Notes: generated from the sequence alone by a model not told the origin. Positions 9,144-17,939 are shown, counted from the first letter of the stretch. The stretch: 64,000 nt of DNA from Cupriavidus oxalaticus (GCF_004768545.1 NZ_CP038636.1:62001-126000), one strand, 5' to 3'. Translations and numbers: made by a program.

Positions 9144-9829
9144 TCTTGAGGTACAAGCCGATACGAAAGTTCGATGATCGCGGCCACTTATCCTTGGGGC
9201 CGGCCGTTAGCCAGACGACATTCGTCTGGCGTGAAGGGCAGCCAGATTCAAAGTGACTGCTCTGGATTTGAACCGTCGTCTGCGCCGGTTCGTAGGCAGT
9301 TCAACTATGGATTGCGCGTTGACTGACTGTCTGCAAGGGGCCAACTCAGCGGTCGGTCGCCGGAAGGTTGGGCGGCCGAGAATGGCGGGACTTAGCCATC
9401 GGGCGGGTCAGGTGCAAGGGGCGTGGTAACAGGGCCGCTTCCGACCCGTTTGAGCCAGTCAGTTTCCGATCCGGGGTGACCGAGATGGTTCATGAAACGG
9501 ACACTCAACAGCATGCCGGATTGGGTGTCGTCGATGGCTCCCTCGGAACACCAATATTCCGCGAAGACGAATCACGGACAGCAAGCAGCTAATCTGCTGC
9601 ACACATGATTGTGTGCTTAAGCGCCCGCACTCTGTAGATGAGAGGATGAGTGTTGCACGGCCGGTTGGAGATCGCTCATATCGTGATGGTCGAACGCCTT
9701 CCGCTTCTCGGCTGCGTCATCAATAGCGCAGCGGAATCATTGTCTTTCCGAATCGGTATTGGCCTTGAGTCTCCAACCTTGCGATCATTCTCTCCTGCAT
9801 TACCGACTTAAGTAAACAGGAGACACACC
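9144..9829. other. Long non-coding stretch with one perfect hairpin
   Basis: No convincing gene is seen on either strand. A perfect 9-bp inverted repeat with a 3-base loop lies at 9210-9230 (GCCAGACGA-CAT-TCGTCTGGC). It has no T-run after it, so it is not a standard terminator. The following part (about 9280-9470) resembles the decayed intergenic filler common in beta-proteobacteria but has no recognisable coding remnant. Confidence 0.5.
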
Positions 9830-10804
9830 ATGGCAGGATGCCGAGGCCCGGTAACTACTTTTCTCGCAGGCCTTACGCTTGCCGTTGTGCCGCTTGCCGC
9901 GCTTGCGGCACCATACCCTGACAAGCCTATCCGGCTGATCGTCACCTTTGTACCCGGTGGCGGCGCAGATATCGTCGGGCGTTACATCGCCGACAAGCTA
10001 TCGCGCTCCCTAGGCCAGCCGGTCATTGTCGAGAACCGGCCCGGGGCCGGCGGACAGATCGGTGTCAATGCCGGCAGGGGCTCGGCCCCTGACGGATATA
10101 CGCTGACCCTGGTTTCCTCCAGCTATACCGTCAATCCCGGCCTGTACAGCCTTAAGTACGATCCTGTGGCAGACGTGACTCCTATCGTCCAAGTATCGAA
10201 GGGGCCGCTGATCCTGGTCTCGCATGCGGATTTCGCGCCGCGCAATGTCGCGGAGATCATTTCGCTAGCGCGCGCCAAGCCCGGTTTGCTGACCTTCGCC
10301 TCCTCCGGAGCCGGCAGCGTAATCCATCTTGCGGGCGAGCGCTTCAGTGCCAATGCAAAGGTTGAGTTGCGCCATATTCCCTACAAAGGCGGCGGCGCGG
10401 CACTGAACGACGTGGTTTCCAAGCAGGTCGACTTGTACTTTGCCGCCAGCGCCAGCGCGCTGCCATTGATCAAGGCCGGCAAGCTGAAGGCCTATGCGGT
10501 GACGTCTTCCGAGCGGCTGCCAGCGCTGCCCGCGGTACCGACGGTAGCTGAAAGCGGTGTTCCGGGCTATGACGTTACGCTCTGGTACGGCATTGTCGGT
10601 CCCAAGGGGATGCCGGCCGATATAGTCAAGCGCGTCAATGGTGAGGTGAATCGCATCCTGGCACAGCCCGAGACGGCGACAAAGTTCGCTATCGATGGCG
10701 CCGCCCCGGCCGGCGGCACGCCACAGCAGTTTGCCTCGCTAATCGGCCGCGAAGTGAAGAACTGGTCGGAGATCGTGACGAAACTCGGGATCAAGCCTGA
10801 CTAA
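9830..10804 (+). CDS. Bug-family (TctC-like) tripartite tricarboxylate transporter receptor 1
   Basis: A 324-residue periplasmic solute receptor with an N-terminal Sec signal ending in LAALAAPYPDKP. Family landmarks: PIRLIVTFVPGGGADIVGRY, IVENRPGAGGQIGVNAG, DGYTLTLVSSSYTVN, and the C-terminal VPTVAESGVPGYDVTLWYG. AGGAGACACACC precedes the ATG. Bug proteins bind carboxylates and act with TctA/TctB, or in some cases as sensors; neither membrane partner is encoded anywhere in this window. It is a single-gene unit, followed 163 bp later by an alpha/beta hydrolase preceded by its own operator-like sequence. Ligand unknown. Confidence 0.92.
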   Translation: MAGCRGPVTTFLAGLTLAVVPLAALAAPYPDKPIRLIVTFVPGGGADIVGRYIADKLSRSLGQPVIVENRPGAGGQIGVNAGRGSAPDGYTLTLVSSSYTVNPGLYSLKYDPVADVTPIVQVSKGPLILVSHADFAPRNVAEIISLARAKPGLLTFASSGAGSVIHLAGERFSANAKVELRHIPYKGGGAALNDVVSKQVDLYFAASASALPLIKAGKLKAYAVTSSERLPALPAVPTVAESGVPGYDVTLWYGIVGPKGMPADIVKRVNGEVNRILAQPETATKFAIDGAAPAGGTPQQFASLIGREVKNWSEIVTKLGIKPD

Positions 10805-10852
10805 GCTAGCCAGCCTAAGCCGGCAGGAAGGCTGACCGTGTTCCCCGCCAGC

Positions 10853-10885
10853 CCTATAACTGTCAGTCAGATTCCATATTGGAAT
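10853..10885 (+). promoter_or_regulatory. Promoter/operator block upstream of the alpha/beta hydrolase
   Basis: CCTATAACT (10853-10861) is followed by the inverted repeat ATTCC-ATATT-GGAAT (10871-10885). The same CCTATAACT word stands upstream of the Bug gene at 12971, and both leaders later share an AAGGTCC...GGACGCCTTTG stretch (about 10919 and 12930). TATAAC could act as a -10 box with the repeat just downstream as a repressor site. Inference from sequence similarity. Confidence 0.45.
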
Positions 10886-10967
10886 TTACAGGGTGGCCTC
10901 GGTACAGTAGGCCGGACAAGGTCCAGGACGCCTTTGTCCTGACCGGTACACCGAGGGAGACTAGACC

Positions 10968-11852
10968 ATGCGAGGCAACACGGAGCAGCAAGCGAAGGCA
11001 ACATCGCGCGCTGGCGACAACCAAAGCGCAATTCTGCGCTACGAAGTACCGCGCTCGGCGGCGATCTCCATCGAGGTCTATGAACTGGGTGCCGGACCGG
11101 CCATCGTCTTGCTGCCGTCGCTCGGCCGCGGCGCAACTGACATGCTGGAACTGGCCGAGCCGCTTGCTGCTGCCGGCTATCGCGTCTTCTGCCCGGAGCC
11201 GCGCGGCAATGGCCGCAGCGTCGGCCCCCTTGCCGACAAGACGTTGCACGACTGGGCAGGCGATATCGCAGCCGTGATCGAGCATGGCGGCCAGACGCCG
11301 GTCGTTATCGTCGGGCATGCCCATGGCAACTGGATCGCCCGCACCGTGGCCAGCGACCGGCCTGATTTGGTGCGCGCGCTGGTCCTGCTGGCCGGTTCGG
11401 CGGGCAAGGTGCCGAAGGACGTCGATGCCGTGCCGATTCCGCCTGAGGTACGCGCCCAGATCGAGCGTTGCGGCGATACCAACCTGCCGGACGCGGTGCG
11501 TCTGGAAAGCCTGCGCGCGGTATTCTTCGCGCCGTGCAATGATCCTGCTCCCTGGCTGCAGGGCTGGAACACGGAGTTGATGACGATGCAGACGCTGGCG
11601 CAGAAGCGCACACCTGTAGATGACTTCTTCGCTGGCGGCAACGTGCCGATCCTTAATGTGCAGGCAGAATACGATGTGATTGCACCGCAGCGCTATGCCA
11701 ATGTGCTGCGTGACTACCTCGGCGATCGCGTGACCAACCTCACCATCCGCGATGCCGCGCATGCCTTGCTGCCGGAGCGGCTGGACGAGGTTGTGGCGGC
11801 GATCATCGACTATGTGGCTGCGCTGTCTGCGGGGCAAAGCGCGGTGGCATGA
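10968..11852 (+). CDS. Alpha/beta-hydrolase-fold protein lacking the nucleophile serine
   Basis: A 294-residue alpha/beta hydrolase fold. The acid and base positions look intact (QAEYDVIAP near residue 228 and RDAAHALLP near residue 262). The nucleophile elbow, however, reads IVGHAHGNW, with Ala where Ser, Cys or Asp is normally required; the codon is GCC. The oxyanion-side HG motif is also absent (LLPSLGRGA). The protein may be non-hydrolytic, as in cofactor-free dioxygenases or receptor-like members, or may be inactive. It has a GAGGGAGAC ribosome site, its own operator-like leader, and is convergent with the LysR gene at 11869, 16 bp away. Confidence 0.82.
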   Translation: MRGNTEQQAKATSRAGDNQSAILRYEVPRSAAISIEVYELGAGPAIVLLPSLGRGATDMLELAEPLAAAGYRVFCPEPRGNGRSVGPLADKTLHDWAGDIAAVIEHGGQTPVVIVGHAHGNWIARTVASDRPDLVRALVLLAGSAGKVPKDVDAVPIPPEVRAQIERCGDTNLPDAVRLESLRAVFFAPCNDPAPWLQGWNTELMTMQTLAQKRTPVDDFFAGGNVPILNVQAEYDVIAPQRYANVLRDYLGDRVTNLTIRDAAHALLPERLDEVVAAIIDYVAALSAGQSAVA

Positions 11853-11868
11853 AGGCGCGTGATGCAGT

Positions 11869-12756
11869 TTAGTAGGCGATCGGTTCGCTCATCACTTCGC
11901 TCACGACCCGCATGACCAGATCGCTGGCCGCCTGCTCACGCCAGATTGCATAGAGCTGGATGTGACCAGCGGTCTGGCCGATCTCACGAAACACCACGCC
12001 TGGCAGCCCGGCGCGGGCGTAAGAGCGCGGCACCAGCGCCGCGCCCAGGCCGAGCTTGACCATCTGGAAGGTGGTCAGTGGATTGCGCGCCGTATGTGCG
12101 ATGACGGGACTGAAGCCGGCATGCAGGCATGAGGCGATCATGCCGTCGAACAACGCCGGCGCGTGCTCACGCGAGAATGCCACCAGTGGCACACCTTCGA
12201 GGTCGCGGAGCGCCAGCGCAGGCCTGGCGGCGAGTTCGTGGCCTTGGGGCACGACGATAGTGAAATACTCGGTGAAGATCGGGGCTTTGCCGAGGCCGCT
12301 GCGCGTCGGGATCGAATGCACGATGCCGATATCGAGCTTGCCCTGCATCACGGCATGCGCCTGGTCGGCCGAGCCCATGTCGGTCACGGCGATATGCAGC
12401 CCGGGGAAACGCTCTGCCATGCGGGTCAGGATGGTGGGGAGCACATGGAAGATGCCTGACGTCACCATGCCGATCTGCAGCGTGCCGATGTCGCCGGCCG
12501 CCGTGCGCCGCGCGGTAGTCACGGCTACGCGCACTTGGTCGAGCACGGTGCGGCAGTCCGCCTGGAAGGCACGGCCCGCGTCGGTCAGGCGGACTTCCCG
12601 GCGATTGCGCACCAACAGTTCCACTCCCATCTCGTCTTCCAGTGCCTTGATTTGCTGGGAGAGCGGTGGCTGCGACATGTGCAGCCGCACCGCGGCCTTG
12701 CTGAAGTTCAACTCATCCGCGACGGTCACGAAATAGAGCAGTTGCCGGAGTTCCAT
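11869..12756 (-). CDS. LysR-family transcriptional regulator
   Basis: A 295-residue LysR protein beginning MELRQLLYFVTVADELNFSK, with the winged helix at about residues 1-60 (AAVRLHMSQPPLSQQIKALE) and a full effector domain. The ATG at 12756 is chosen over an upstream start at 12828 because AAGGAAA sits just ahead of it and the family start aligns. It belongs to the BenM/CatM-like branch, which often senses muconate-type or aromatic acids. It is divergent from the Bug receptor and MmgE/PrpD pair at 12971-15381, and the 214-bp gap contains a CGTCCAATA box. It probably controls that pair and itself. Confidence 0.9.
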   Translation of the reverse strand: MELRQLLYFVTVADELNFSKAAVRLHMSQPPLSQQIKALEDEMGVELLVRNRREVRLTDAGRAFQADCRTVLDQVRVAVTTARRTAAGDIGTLQIGMVTSGIFHVLPTILTRMAERFPGLHIAVTDMGSADQAHAVMQGKLDIGIVHSIPTRSGLGKAPIFTEYFTIVVPQGHELAARPALALRDLEGVPLVAFSREHAPALFDGMIASCLHAGFSPVIAHTARNPLTTFQMVKLGLGAALVPRSYARAGLPGVVFREIGQTAGHIQLYAIWREQAASDLVMRVVSEVMSEPIAY

Positions 12757-12836
12757 GGTGCTGATTTCCTTGCGAGACAGGGCACTAGGATAGCCGCAAC
12801 CAACGCAGGTAGCGCAGTGCCGTGTCATATGCCAGT

Positions 12837-12869
12837 CCTATAACTCATGGAGCGAAACAGTATTGGACG
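12837..12869 (-). promoter_or_regulatory. LysR-linked regulatory site with CGTCCAATA box
   Basis: CCTATAACT (12837-12845, plus strand) and TATTGGACG (12861-12869), the latter reading CGTCCAATA on the minus strand. The same nine-base word occurs at 16348, 57600 and 63579, each beside a LysR gene or its presumed target. Position in the divergent gap fits a LysR binding region. Binding is inferred. Confidence 0.5.
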
Positions 12870-12970
12870 GTCTGCCGGCCCGTCCCTACAGTGGCCTGCA
12901 TAGCGCGGTGCCATGCGGATGGAAAAGGTCCGGACGCCTTTGCAAGCGCGTAAAAACCAAGGAGACAGCC

Positions 12971-13966
12971 ATGAACAGGACTGGCAGGACAGGGCGGCGT
13001 GCGGCGCTGGGTGTGATCGGCGCGATGGCGATGATGATCGGATCGCAGCCGGTGGCGCTCGCGAGTGAGGCGTATCCCAATCGCCCGATCAAGATGATCA
13101 TCCCTTACACCCCGGGCGGCTCGATCGATACAGTGGGGCGCCTGGTGGCTGCACAACTGCAGCGTCAGCTTGGGCAAGCGATCGTTATCGAGAACCGACC
13201 GGGTGCGTCGGGCATGATCGGGTCAGAGGCGGTGGCAAAGGCCTCGGCGGACGGCTATACGCTGCTCTTCAATGCCTCCAGCCAGGTGTACCTGCCGCTC
13301 GTCGCGAAGAACGCCTCGTACGACGCCATCAGGGATTTCACCCCGATCGCACAGGTAGGGCACGTGCCGCTGATCGTGGTCGCCAACACCAGCCTCCCAA
13401 CCAGTTCGCTGCGCGACTTGGTCAAGCTGGCGAAAGCCAAGCCGCGGACCTACACCTGGGCCACCTCCGGGCTAGGCACCACCAGCCATCTGGCCGAGGA
13501 GATGATTCGCCACGCGTTCAAGCTGGAGATGGATATCGTGTCCTACAAGGGCGCCGTGCCGCAGTTGAATGACGTGATGGGCGGGCACGTGTCGGCGGCG
13601 GTGTCGCCGATGCCAGGCGCGTATCCGTTCGTCAAGGCGGGGCGGCTAAAAGTTCTGGCGGTCACCAGTAGCAAGCGTATCCCGCAGCTTCCAGCCGTGC
13701 CGACCGTTGCCGAGAGTGGCCTGCCTGGCTTTGAGCTGTTGTCGTGGTACGGGCTCTGGGGTCCCGCCAACCTGCCTGCGGACATCACCCGAAAGCTGTC
13801 GCAGGAGGTCAACAAGGCCGTGCGCGAAGCCAGCCTGAAGGCGCGCTTCGAGGAACTGGCCTTTGAAACCGTGCAGTCCACCCCGGAGCAGTTCAAGGTG
13901 GTGATCAAGGATGAGATCGACAAGGTCGCGGGCATTGTCAAGGCAGCCAGCATCCGTATCGATTGA
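12971..13966 (+). CDS. Bug-family (TctC-like) receptor 2
   Basis: A 331-residue periplasmic receptor. The start at 12971 follows AAGGAGACAGCC and opens a signal peptide (RRAALGVIGAMAMMIGSQ...ALAS); the frame extends further upstream without a credible signal. Family signatures: YPNRPIKMIIPYTPGGSIDT, VIENRPGASGMIGSEAV, DGYTLLFNASSQVY, VPTVAESGLPGFELLSWYG. It is paired with the MmgE/PrpD gene 29 bp downstream and controlled presumably by the divergent LysR gene. This pairing suggests the ligand is the substrate, or a relative of the substrate, of the MmgE/PrpD enzyme, that is a carboxylate. Confidence 0.92.
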   Translation: MNRTGRTGRRAALGVIGAMAMMIGSQPVALASEAYPNRPIKMIIPYTPGGSIDTVGRLVAAQLQRQLGQAIVIENRPGASGMIGSEAVAKASADGYTLLFNASSQVYLPLVAKNASYDAIRDFTPIAQVGHVPLIVVANTSLPTSSLRDLVKLAKAKPRTYTWATSGLGTTSHLAEEMIRHAFKLEMDIVSYKGAVPQLNDVMGGHVSAAVSPMPGAYPFVKAGRLKVLAVTSSKRIPQLPAVPTVAESGLPGFELLSWYGLWGPANLPADITRKLSQEVNKAVREASLKARFEELAFETVQSTPEQFKVVIKDEIDKVAGIVKAASIRID

Positions 13967-13995
13967 GCGATGGACAGGGATAAGGACAAGCAAGC

Positions 13996-15381
13996 ATGCA
14001 TCAGCAAATGCAATCGATGGCCATCACCCGGGAACTTGCCGGATGGATCGCCGGCATCCGCAATGCCGACTTGCCGGACGGTGTGCGGCAGGCGGTCGGT
14101 GGACTCTCACTGGACACATTCGGCGCCGGCCTGACCGGGCATGACGAGCCCTGGTCGCGCGCCATCCGTGACTGGGCGGACGATGGTTACCTCGCTCCGC
14201 GCAGTGGCGGGGCACGCGCATGGGGCCGACCGGGCCGGTCGTACCGGGCCGCCGATGCCGCGCTGGTCAATGGCGCCGCTGCACACGCCTACGAGCTGGA
14301 CGACTTCCACAATGCAAAGGTCCACCTGGGCGCGGTCGTACTGCCGGCGGTTTTCGCGTTGGCGGAGACGCTCGAGGTACCGCCCGAGCGGGTCGAAACC
14401 GCTATTGCCGTTGGCTACGAAACCATGATCCGCTGCTCACTAGCGTTGCAGCCGGAGCTGGCCAGGATGAAGGGATGGCATATGACCGCCGTGTGCGCGC
14501 CGCTGGGCGCGGCAGCGGCATCGGCGGTCATGCTGGGGCTCGACGCCGAGCGCACCGCGTGGGCGCTGGGTCTTGCTGGCACCCAGTCGGGCGGGCTGTT
14601 TGCGTTCGCTAGTGACGGCACGGATTCCAAGCGCTTCCATCCGGGGCGCGGCGCGCAAGCCGGCGTGATGGCAGCCGAACTCGCTGCGCGCGGCCTGACA
14701 GGCCCGACGCAGTTGTTCGAGACCGGGGACGGCGGCTGGCTCAAGGCGTTCTCGGAGTCGCCCAAACCGGAAAGGCTGCTGGACGGGCTGGGCAGCGACT
14801 GGCATATGGCCCGGACCAACTTCAAGCCTTATGCGTGCTGCGGCAGTGCACATGCGCATGTCGATTGTGCGCTGCGGCTGCGCGCCGACTGGGCGGGGCA
14901 GGGACCGATTCGCGTCGGCATGCCGACCGTTGTCGATGTGCAATGCGGTTACCACTACGCGCCGGGCAGTGTGCTGAACGCGCAGATGAGCGCTCGCTAC
15001 GCGCTGGCGGTTGCGCTCTTGGATGGCGAGGTACTGCCGGCGCAGTTCGAGCAGACCCGCCTGGCCGACCCGCAGATCGTCGCGCTGGCCAACACGATCG
15101 AGATCGTACGCGACCCCGAACTCGACACGCTATACCCGGCCAGTTTCTGTGGCTGGGTGGAAATGATGTCGACGAACGGCGAGGCGCTGCGCGCGTACCA
15201 GGCCAACCCCTCGGGCTCCGCGGAGAATCCGGCGCGCATGGCAGCCATCCGGGACAAGTTTCGCGCCTTGACGGCGGACGTGCTGGCGCCCGCGCAGGCG
15301 GAGGTGCTGATCGACGCATTTGGCAAGCTGACGACGACGCCAGTGTGCCACATCCTGGCCGCCGCCGATTCCGTCGCCTGA
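13996..15381 (+). CDS. MmgE/PrpD-family protein
   Basis: A 461-residue protein of the MmgE/PrpD fold, related to 2-methylcitrate dehydratase PrpD and cis-aconitate decarboxylase. Visible landmarks: AALVNGAAAHAYELDDFHNAKVHLG written here in parts (LVNGAAAHAYELDDFH, then the His-containing KVHLGAVVLP), DGTDSKRFHPGRGAQAGVMA, and NFKPYACCGSAHAHVDCALR. These match the substrate-site regions of the family. The ATG at 13996 could be replaced by one at 14008; neither changes the domain. It is co-transcribed with the Bug receptor. Likely cytosolic dehydratase, decarboxylase or isomerase acting on a polycarboxylate; exact reaction unknown. Confidence 0.88.
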   Translation: MHQQMQSMAITRELAGWIAGIRNADLPDGVRQAVGGLSLDTFGAGLTGHDEPWSRAIRDWADDGYLAPRSGGARAWGRPGRSYRAADAALVNGAAAHAYELDDFHNAKVHLGAVVLPAVFALAETLEVPPERVETAIAVGYETMIRCSLALQPELARMKGWHMTAVCAPLGAAAASAVMLGLDAERTAWALGLAGTQSGGLFAFASDGTDSKRFHPGRGAQAGVMAAELAARGLTGPTQLFETGDGGWLKAFSESPKPERLLDGLGSDWHMARTNFKPYACCGSAHAHVDCALRLRADWAGQGPIRVGMPTVVDVQCGYHYAPGSVLNAQMSARYALAVALLDGEVLPAQFEQTRLADPQIVALANTIEIVRDPELDTLYPASFCGWVEMMSTNGEALRAYQANPSGSAENPARMAAIRDKFRALTADVLAPAQAEVLIDAFGKLTTTPVCHILAAADSVA

Positions 15382-15389
15382 AGCCAGGG

Positions 15390-16274
15390 CTACGCCTGCG
15401 GCACGCCGAGCGAACGCAGCGCGCGCTGCAGCACTGGCGAGCGGTTGTCGGGATTCCAGATCGCTGAATACTCGGCAATGGCGGGCTCGCCGGTGAGATC
15501 GCGCAAGGCCACGCCGGGCAGCGAAGCCTTGGCGAGCGTGGCCGGTACCAGCGCGATGCCGCGGCCCAGCCCTACCAGGCTGACCACTGACAGCAGATGT
15601 TTGGCGTAATGCCGGATATGCGGGCTGAAGCCGGCCTGGACGCAGGTGGAGGTCACCAGGTCGAAGTACGCCGGCGCACTGTCGCGCGGGATCGTGACAA
15701 AGGGCATCTCGGCCAGCCGCACCAGGTCGATGCGCTTGCGTTTGGCGTACGGGTGCGATGCGGGCAAGGCCACCACCAGCCGCTCCTTGTGGATGACATG
15801 GGCGCGAAGCTCGCCTGGGGGCGTGCCGATCTGCGCGAACCCCAGGTCGATGCGGTCGCGCTGCAGCGCATCGACCTGCTCGGCGGTGCTGGTCTCCTCC
15901 CAGGTGATATCGATCTCGCCGATATCCTGCTCGAACTTTTGCACGATGCGCTCGACGTTCATGTACAGCACTGCCGCGACGAAGCCGATGCGCAGGTGGC
16001 CGGTCTCGCCGTGCTCGGCTTTGCGCACCGCCTCGACGGTGGCGTCGAGCTGGTTGAGCATGCGGCGCGCTTCACGTACCAGCGCCGAGCCGGCCGGCGT
16101 CAGCCGCACCGTGCGCCGGTTGCGATCGAAAAGCAGCACGCCGAGGTCTTCTTCGAGCTGCTGGATGTGCTTGGTCAGCGGCGGCTGCGAGATCAGCAGG
16201 CGCTGGGCCGCGCGGCCGAAGTGAAGCTCCTCGGCGAGCACGAGGAAGAGTCGGAGGGTGCGGAGTTCGAGCAT
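15390..16274 (-). CDS. LysR-family transcriptional regulator
   Basis: A 294-residue LysR protein starting MLELRTLRLFLVLAEELHFG, with the DNA-binding helix-turn-helix at about 15-65 (AAQRLLISQPPLTKHIQQLE) and a complete effector domain (LRIGFVAAVLYMN). It is convergent with the MmgE/PrpD gene (8 bp) and divergent from the carboxymuconolactone-decarboxylase-like gene at 16497. A CGTCCAATA box lies in that divergent gap at 16348-16356. It is similar in layout to the LysR gene at 11869, so each probably controls the operon it diverges from. Effector unknown. Confidence 0.9.
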   Translation of the reverse strand: MLELRTLRLFLVLAEELHFGRAAQRLLISQPPLTKHIQQLEEDLGVLLFDRNRRTVRLTPAGSALVREARRMLNQLDATVEAVRKAEHGETGHLRIGFVAAVLYMNVERIVQKFEQDIGEIDITWEETSTAEQVDALQRDRIDLGFAQIGTPPGELRAHVIHKERLVVALPASHPYAKRKRIDLVRLAEMPFVTIPRDSAPAYFDLVTSTCVQAGFSPHIRHYAKHLLSVVSLVGLGRGIALVPATLAKASLPGVALRDLTGEPAIAEYSAIWNPDNRSPVLQRALRSLGVPQA

Positions 16275-16337
16275 GGCGTGTGGGCTGAAGAGGCCGGTGA
16301 ACGAAGTCGACTTATTCTAGAACTGAATTAGTCTCTT

Positions 16338-16356
16338 CCTAAAACTGTATTGGACG
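16338..16356 (-). promoter_or_regulatory. LysR-linked regulatory site with CGTCCAATA box
   Basis: CCTAAAACTG followed directly by TATTGGACG. The second part is CGTCCAATA on the minus strand, identical to the words at 12861, 57600 and 63579. Lies between the LysR gene at 15390 and the operon starting at 16497, where an operator is expected. Confidence 0.5.
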
Positions 16357-16496
16357 CTATCGTCGTCGGCGACCAGAATAGCTTCCATCAAACCAACAAC
16401 GAAGCGGAGACAGCCAGGCCGATCCTGTGCGGCCGGCGCCCCATCAGCGCCACGGCCTGCGTTCCGTTTCCAACTGTCGACACGGAGCGCTAGCGA

Positions 16497-17051
16497 ATGG
16501 AACGCCTCAAGCCACTGAAACCCGAAGAACTGACGCCCGAGCAGATGGAAGTTCACGCGGCGATTGCCGCCGGTCCGCGGGGGCAGGTTCGCGGGCCGCT
16601 TGCAATGTGGCTACACCGCCCCGGCCTGGCCAACCGCGCGCAGGCGCTGGGCCAGTACTGCCGCTATGACTCGTCGTTGTCGCCGCGGCTGTCGGAGCTG
16701 GCGATCCTGGTGATGGCCCGCACCTGGATGTCGGAGTTCGAATGGTGGGCACACAAGCCCATCGCGCTGAAGGCAGGCGTAGCCGAAGACGTGGTCGAAG
16801 CGATCCGCACCGGGCGTGCGCCGGCCTTCGTCAAGGAGGATGAGCGCGTGATTCATGAGTTCCTCACTGAGTTGCATGCCACGCGCAATGTGCCGGACGA
16901 ACTGTACCGGCGCGCGATGGCAGTGCTGGGCAAGGACCAGGTGGTCGACTTGGTTGGCCTGGCTGGCTACTACACGCTGATCTCGATGACCATCAATGTC
17001 TTTGGTGTCGTACCCCCGGACGGCAGCGCGCCCCAACTGGTACGCGCTTGA
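16497..17051 (+). CDS. Carboxymuconolactone decarboxylase-family protein
   Basis: A 184-residue protein with the AhpD/CMD fold landmarks: LSPRLSELAILVMARTWMSE, EWWAHKPIALKAGVAEDVVE and the later helix LVDLVGLAGYYTLISM. The AhpD-type CxxC redox pair is absent, so it belongs to the CMD side (decarboxylase or hydrolase-like) rather than the peroxidase side. It heads the plus-strand operon that includes an SDR, a Bug receptor, an amidohydrolase and an SMP-30 lactonase, all compatible with ring-cleavage lactone chemistry. GGAGC lies shortly before the ATG. Substrate unproven. Confidence 0.85.
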   Translation: MERLKPLKPEELTPEQMEVHAAIAAGPRGQVRGPLAMWLHRPGLANRAQALGQYCRYDSSLSPRLSELAILVMARTWMSEFEWWAHKPIALKAGVAEDVVEAIRTGRAPAFVKEDERVIHEFLTELHATRNVPDELYRRAMAVLGKDQVVDLVGLAGYYTLISMTINVFGVVPPDGSAPQLVRA

Positions 17052-17093
17052 TTTGAGTTCAAACCGTTACCCCGAAACACAAAGGATTTCCGT

Positions 17094-17894
17094 ATGTCTG
17101 GCCGTCTCGAAGGAAAGGTTGTCATCGTCACCGGCGCGGGTTGCGTCGGCCCCGGTTGGGGCAACGGCCGCGCCGTTGCAGTGCGCTTTGCACAGGAAGG
17201 CGCAAAGATTTTTGCCGTCGACAAGAGCGCTGATGCGATGCGTGAAACGCTGGAGCGGCTAGAGACCGCGGGCGCAGAGTTCGACTCGCACCTGTGCGAC
17301 GTGACCGACACCGCGGCGGTCAAGGCCATGGTTGATGCCTGTGTGGCGCGCTTCGGGCGCGTGAATGTGCTGGTCAACAACGTCGGCGGTTCGGCCAAGG
17401 GCGGCCCGGTGCAGCTCAGCGAAGAAGACTGGGACCGCCAGCTCAACTTCAACCTGAAGAGTGTCTTCCTGACCTGCAAGCACGTGCTGCCGCACATGGA
17501 GCAGCAGGGCGGCGGCGCCATCGTCAATACAGCTTCGACTTCGGGCATCCGCTGGACCGGTTCGGCCCAGGTCGGCTACGCCTCGGCCAAGGCGGCGATC
17601 ATCCAGCTCTCGCGCGTGGTCGCGGTCGAGTACGCCAAGAAAAATATTCGCGTCAACACGGTGGTCCCTGGCCAGATGCATACGCCGATGGTCGAGGTGC
17701 GCCTTGCCGGGCAACGCGCGGGTGGTGACGTGGACGCGCTGCTCGCCCAGCGCCAGGCACGTATTCCGCTCGGCTTCATGGGCGATGGCCGCGATACCGC
17801 CAATGCGGCGCTGTTCCTGGCATCCGATGAAGCGCGCTTTGTCACCGGTACGGAGATCGTGGTCGACGGTGGCATGAGCGTACGCTGCGACTGA
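17094..17894 (+). CDS. Short-chain dehydrogenase/reductase
   Basis: A 266-residue classical SDR. The NAD(P)-binding glycine motif reads VTGAGCVGPGWGNGRAVAV, an expanded form of TGxxxGxG. The acidic residue at the end of strand 2 (FAVDKS) favours NAD over NADP. NNVGGS, the catalytic Ser near TASTSGIRW and YASAKAA (Tyr/Lys pair) complete the active site; the C-terminal FVTGTEIVVDGGMSVRCD is typical. Preceded by AAAGGA. It is the second gene of the operon starting at 16497. Likely oxidises a secondary alcohol or a cyclic diol in the same pathway. Confidence 0.92.
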   Translation: MSGRLEGKVVIVTGAGCVGPGWGNGRAVAVRFAQEGAKIFAVDKSADAMRETLERLETAGAEFDSHLCDVTDTAAVKAMVDACVARFGRVNVLVNNVGGSAKGGPVQLSEEDWDRQLNFNLKSVFLTCKHVLPHMEQQGGGAIVNTASTSGIRWTGSAQVGYASAKAAIIQLSRVVAVEYAKKNIRVNTVVPGQMHTPMVEVRLAGQRAGGDVDALLAQRQARIPLGFMGDGRDTANAALFLASDEARFVTGTEIVVDGGMSVRCD

Positions 17895-17939
17895 GCAGCA
17901 TCAAGCGCAGAATTTGTAGGCAGAGCTTTGGAGTTGAAA

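Noticed and set aside
10968..11852. Calling this gene a pseudogene because the nucleophile is missing
   Set aside because: The frame is full length, has a good ribosome site and keeps Asp and His; changed function is as likely as loss.
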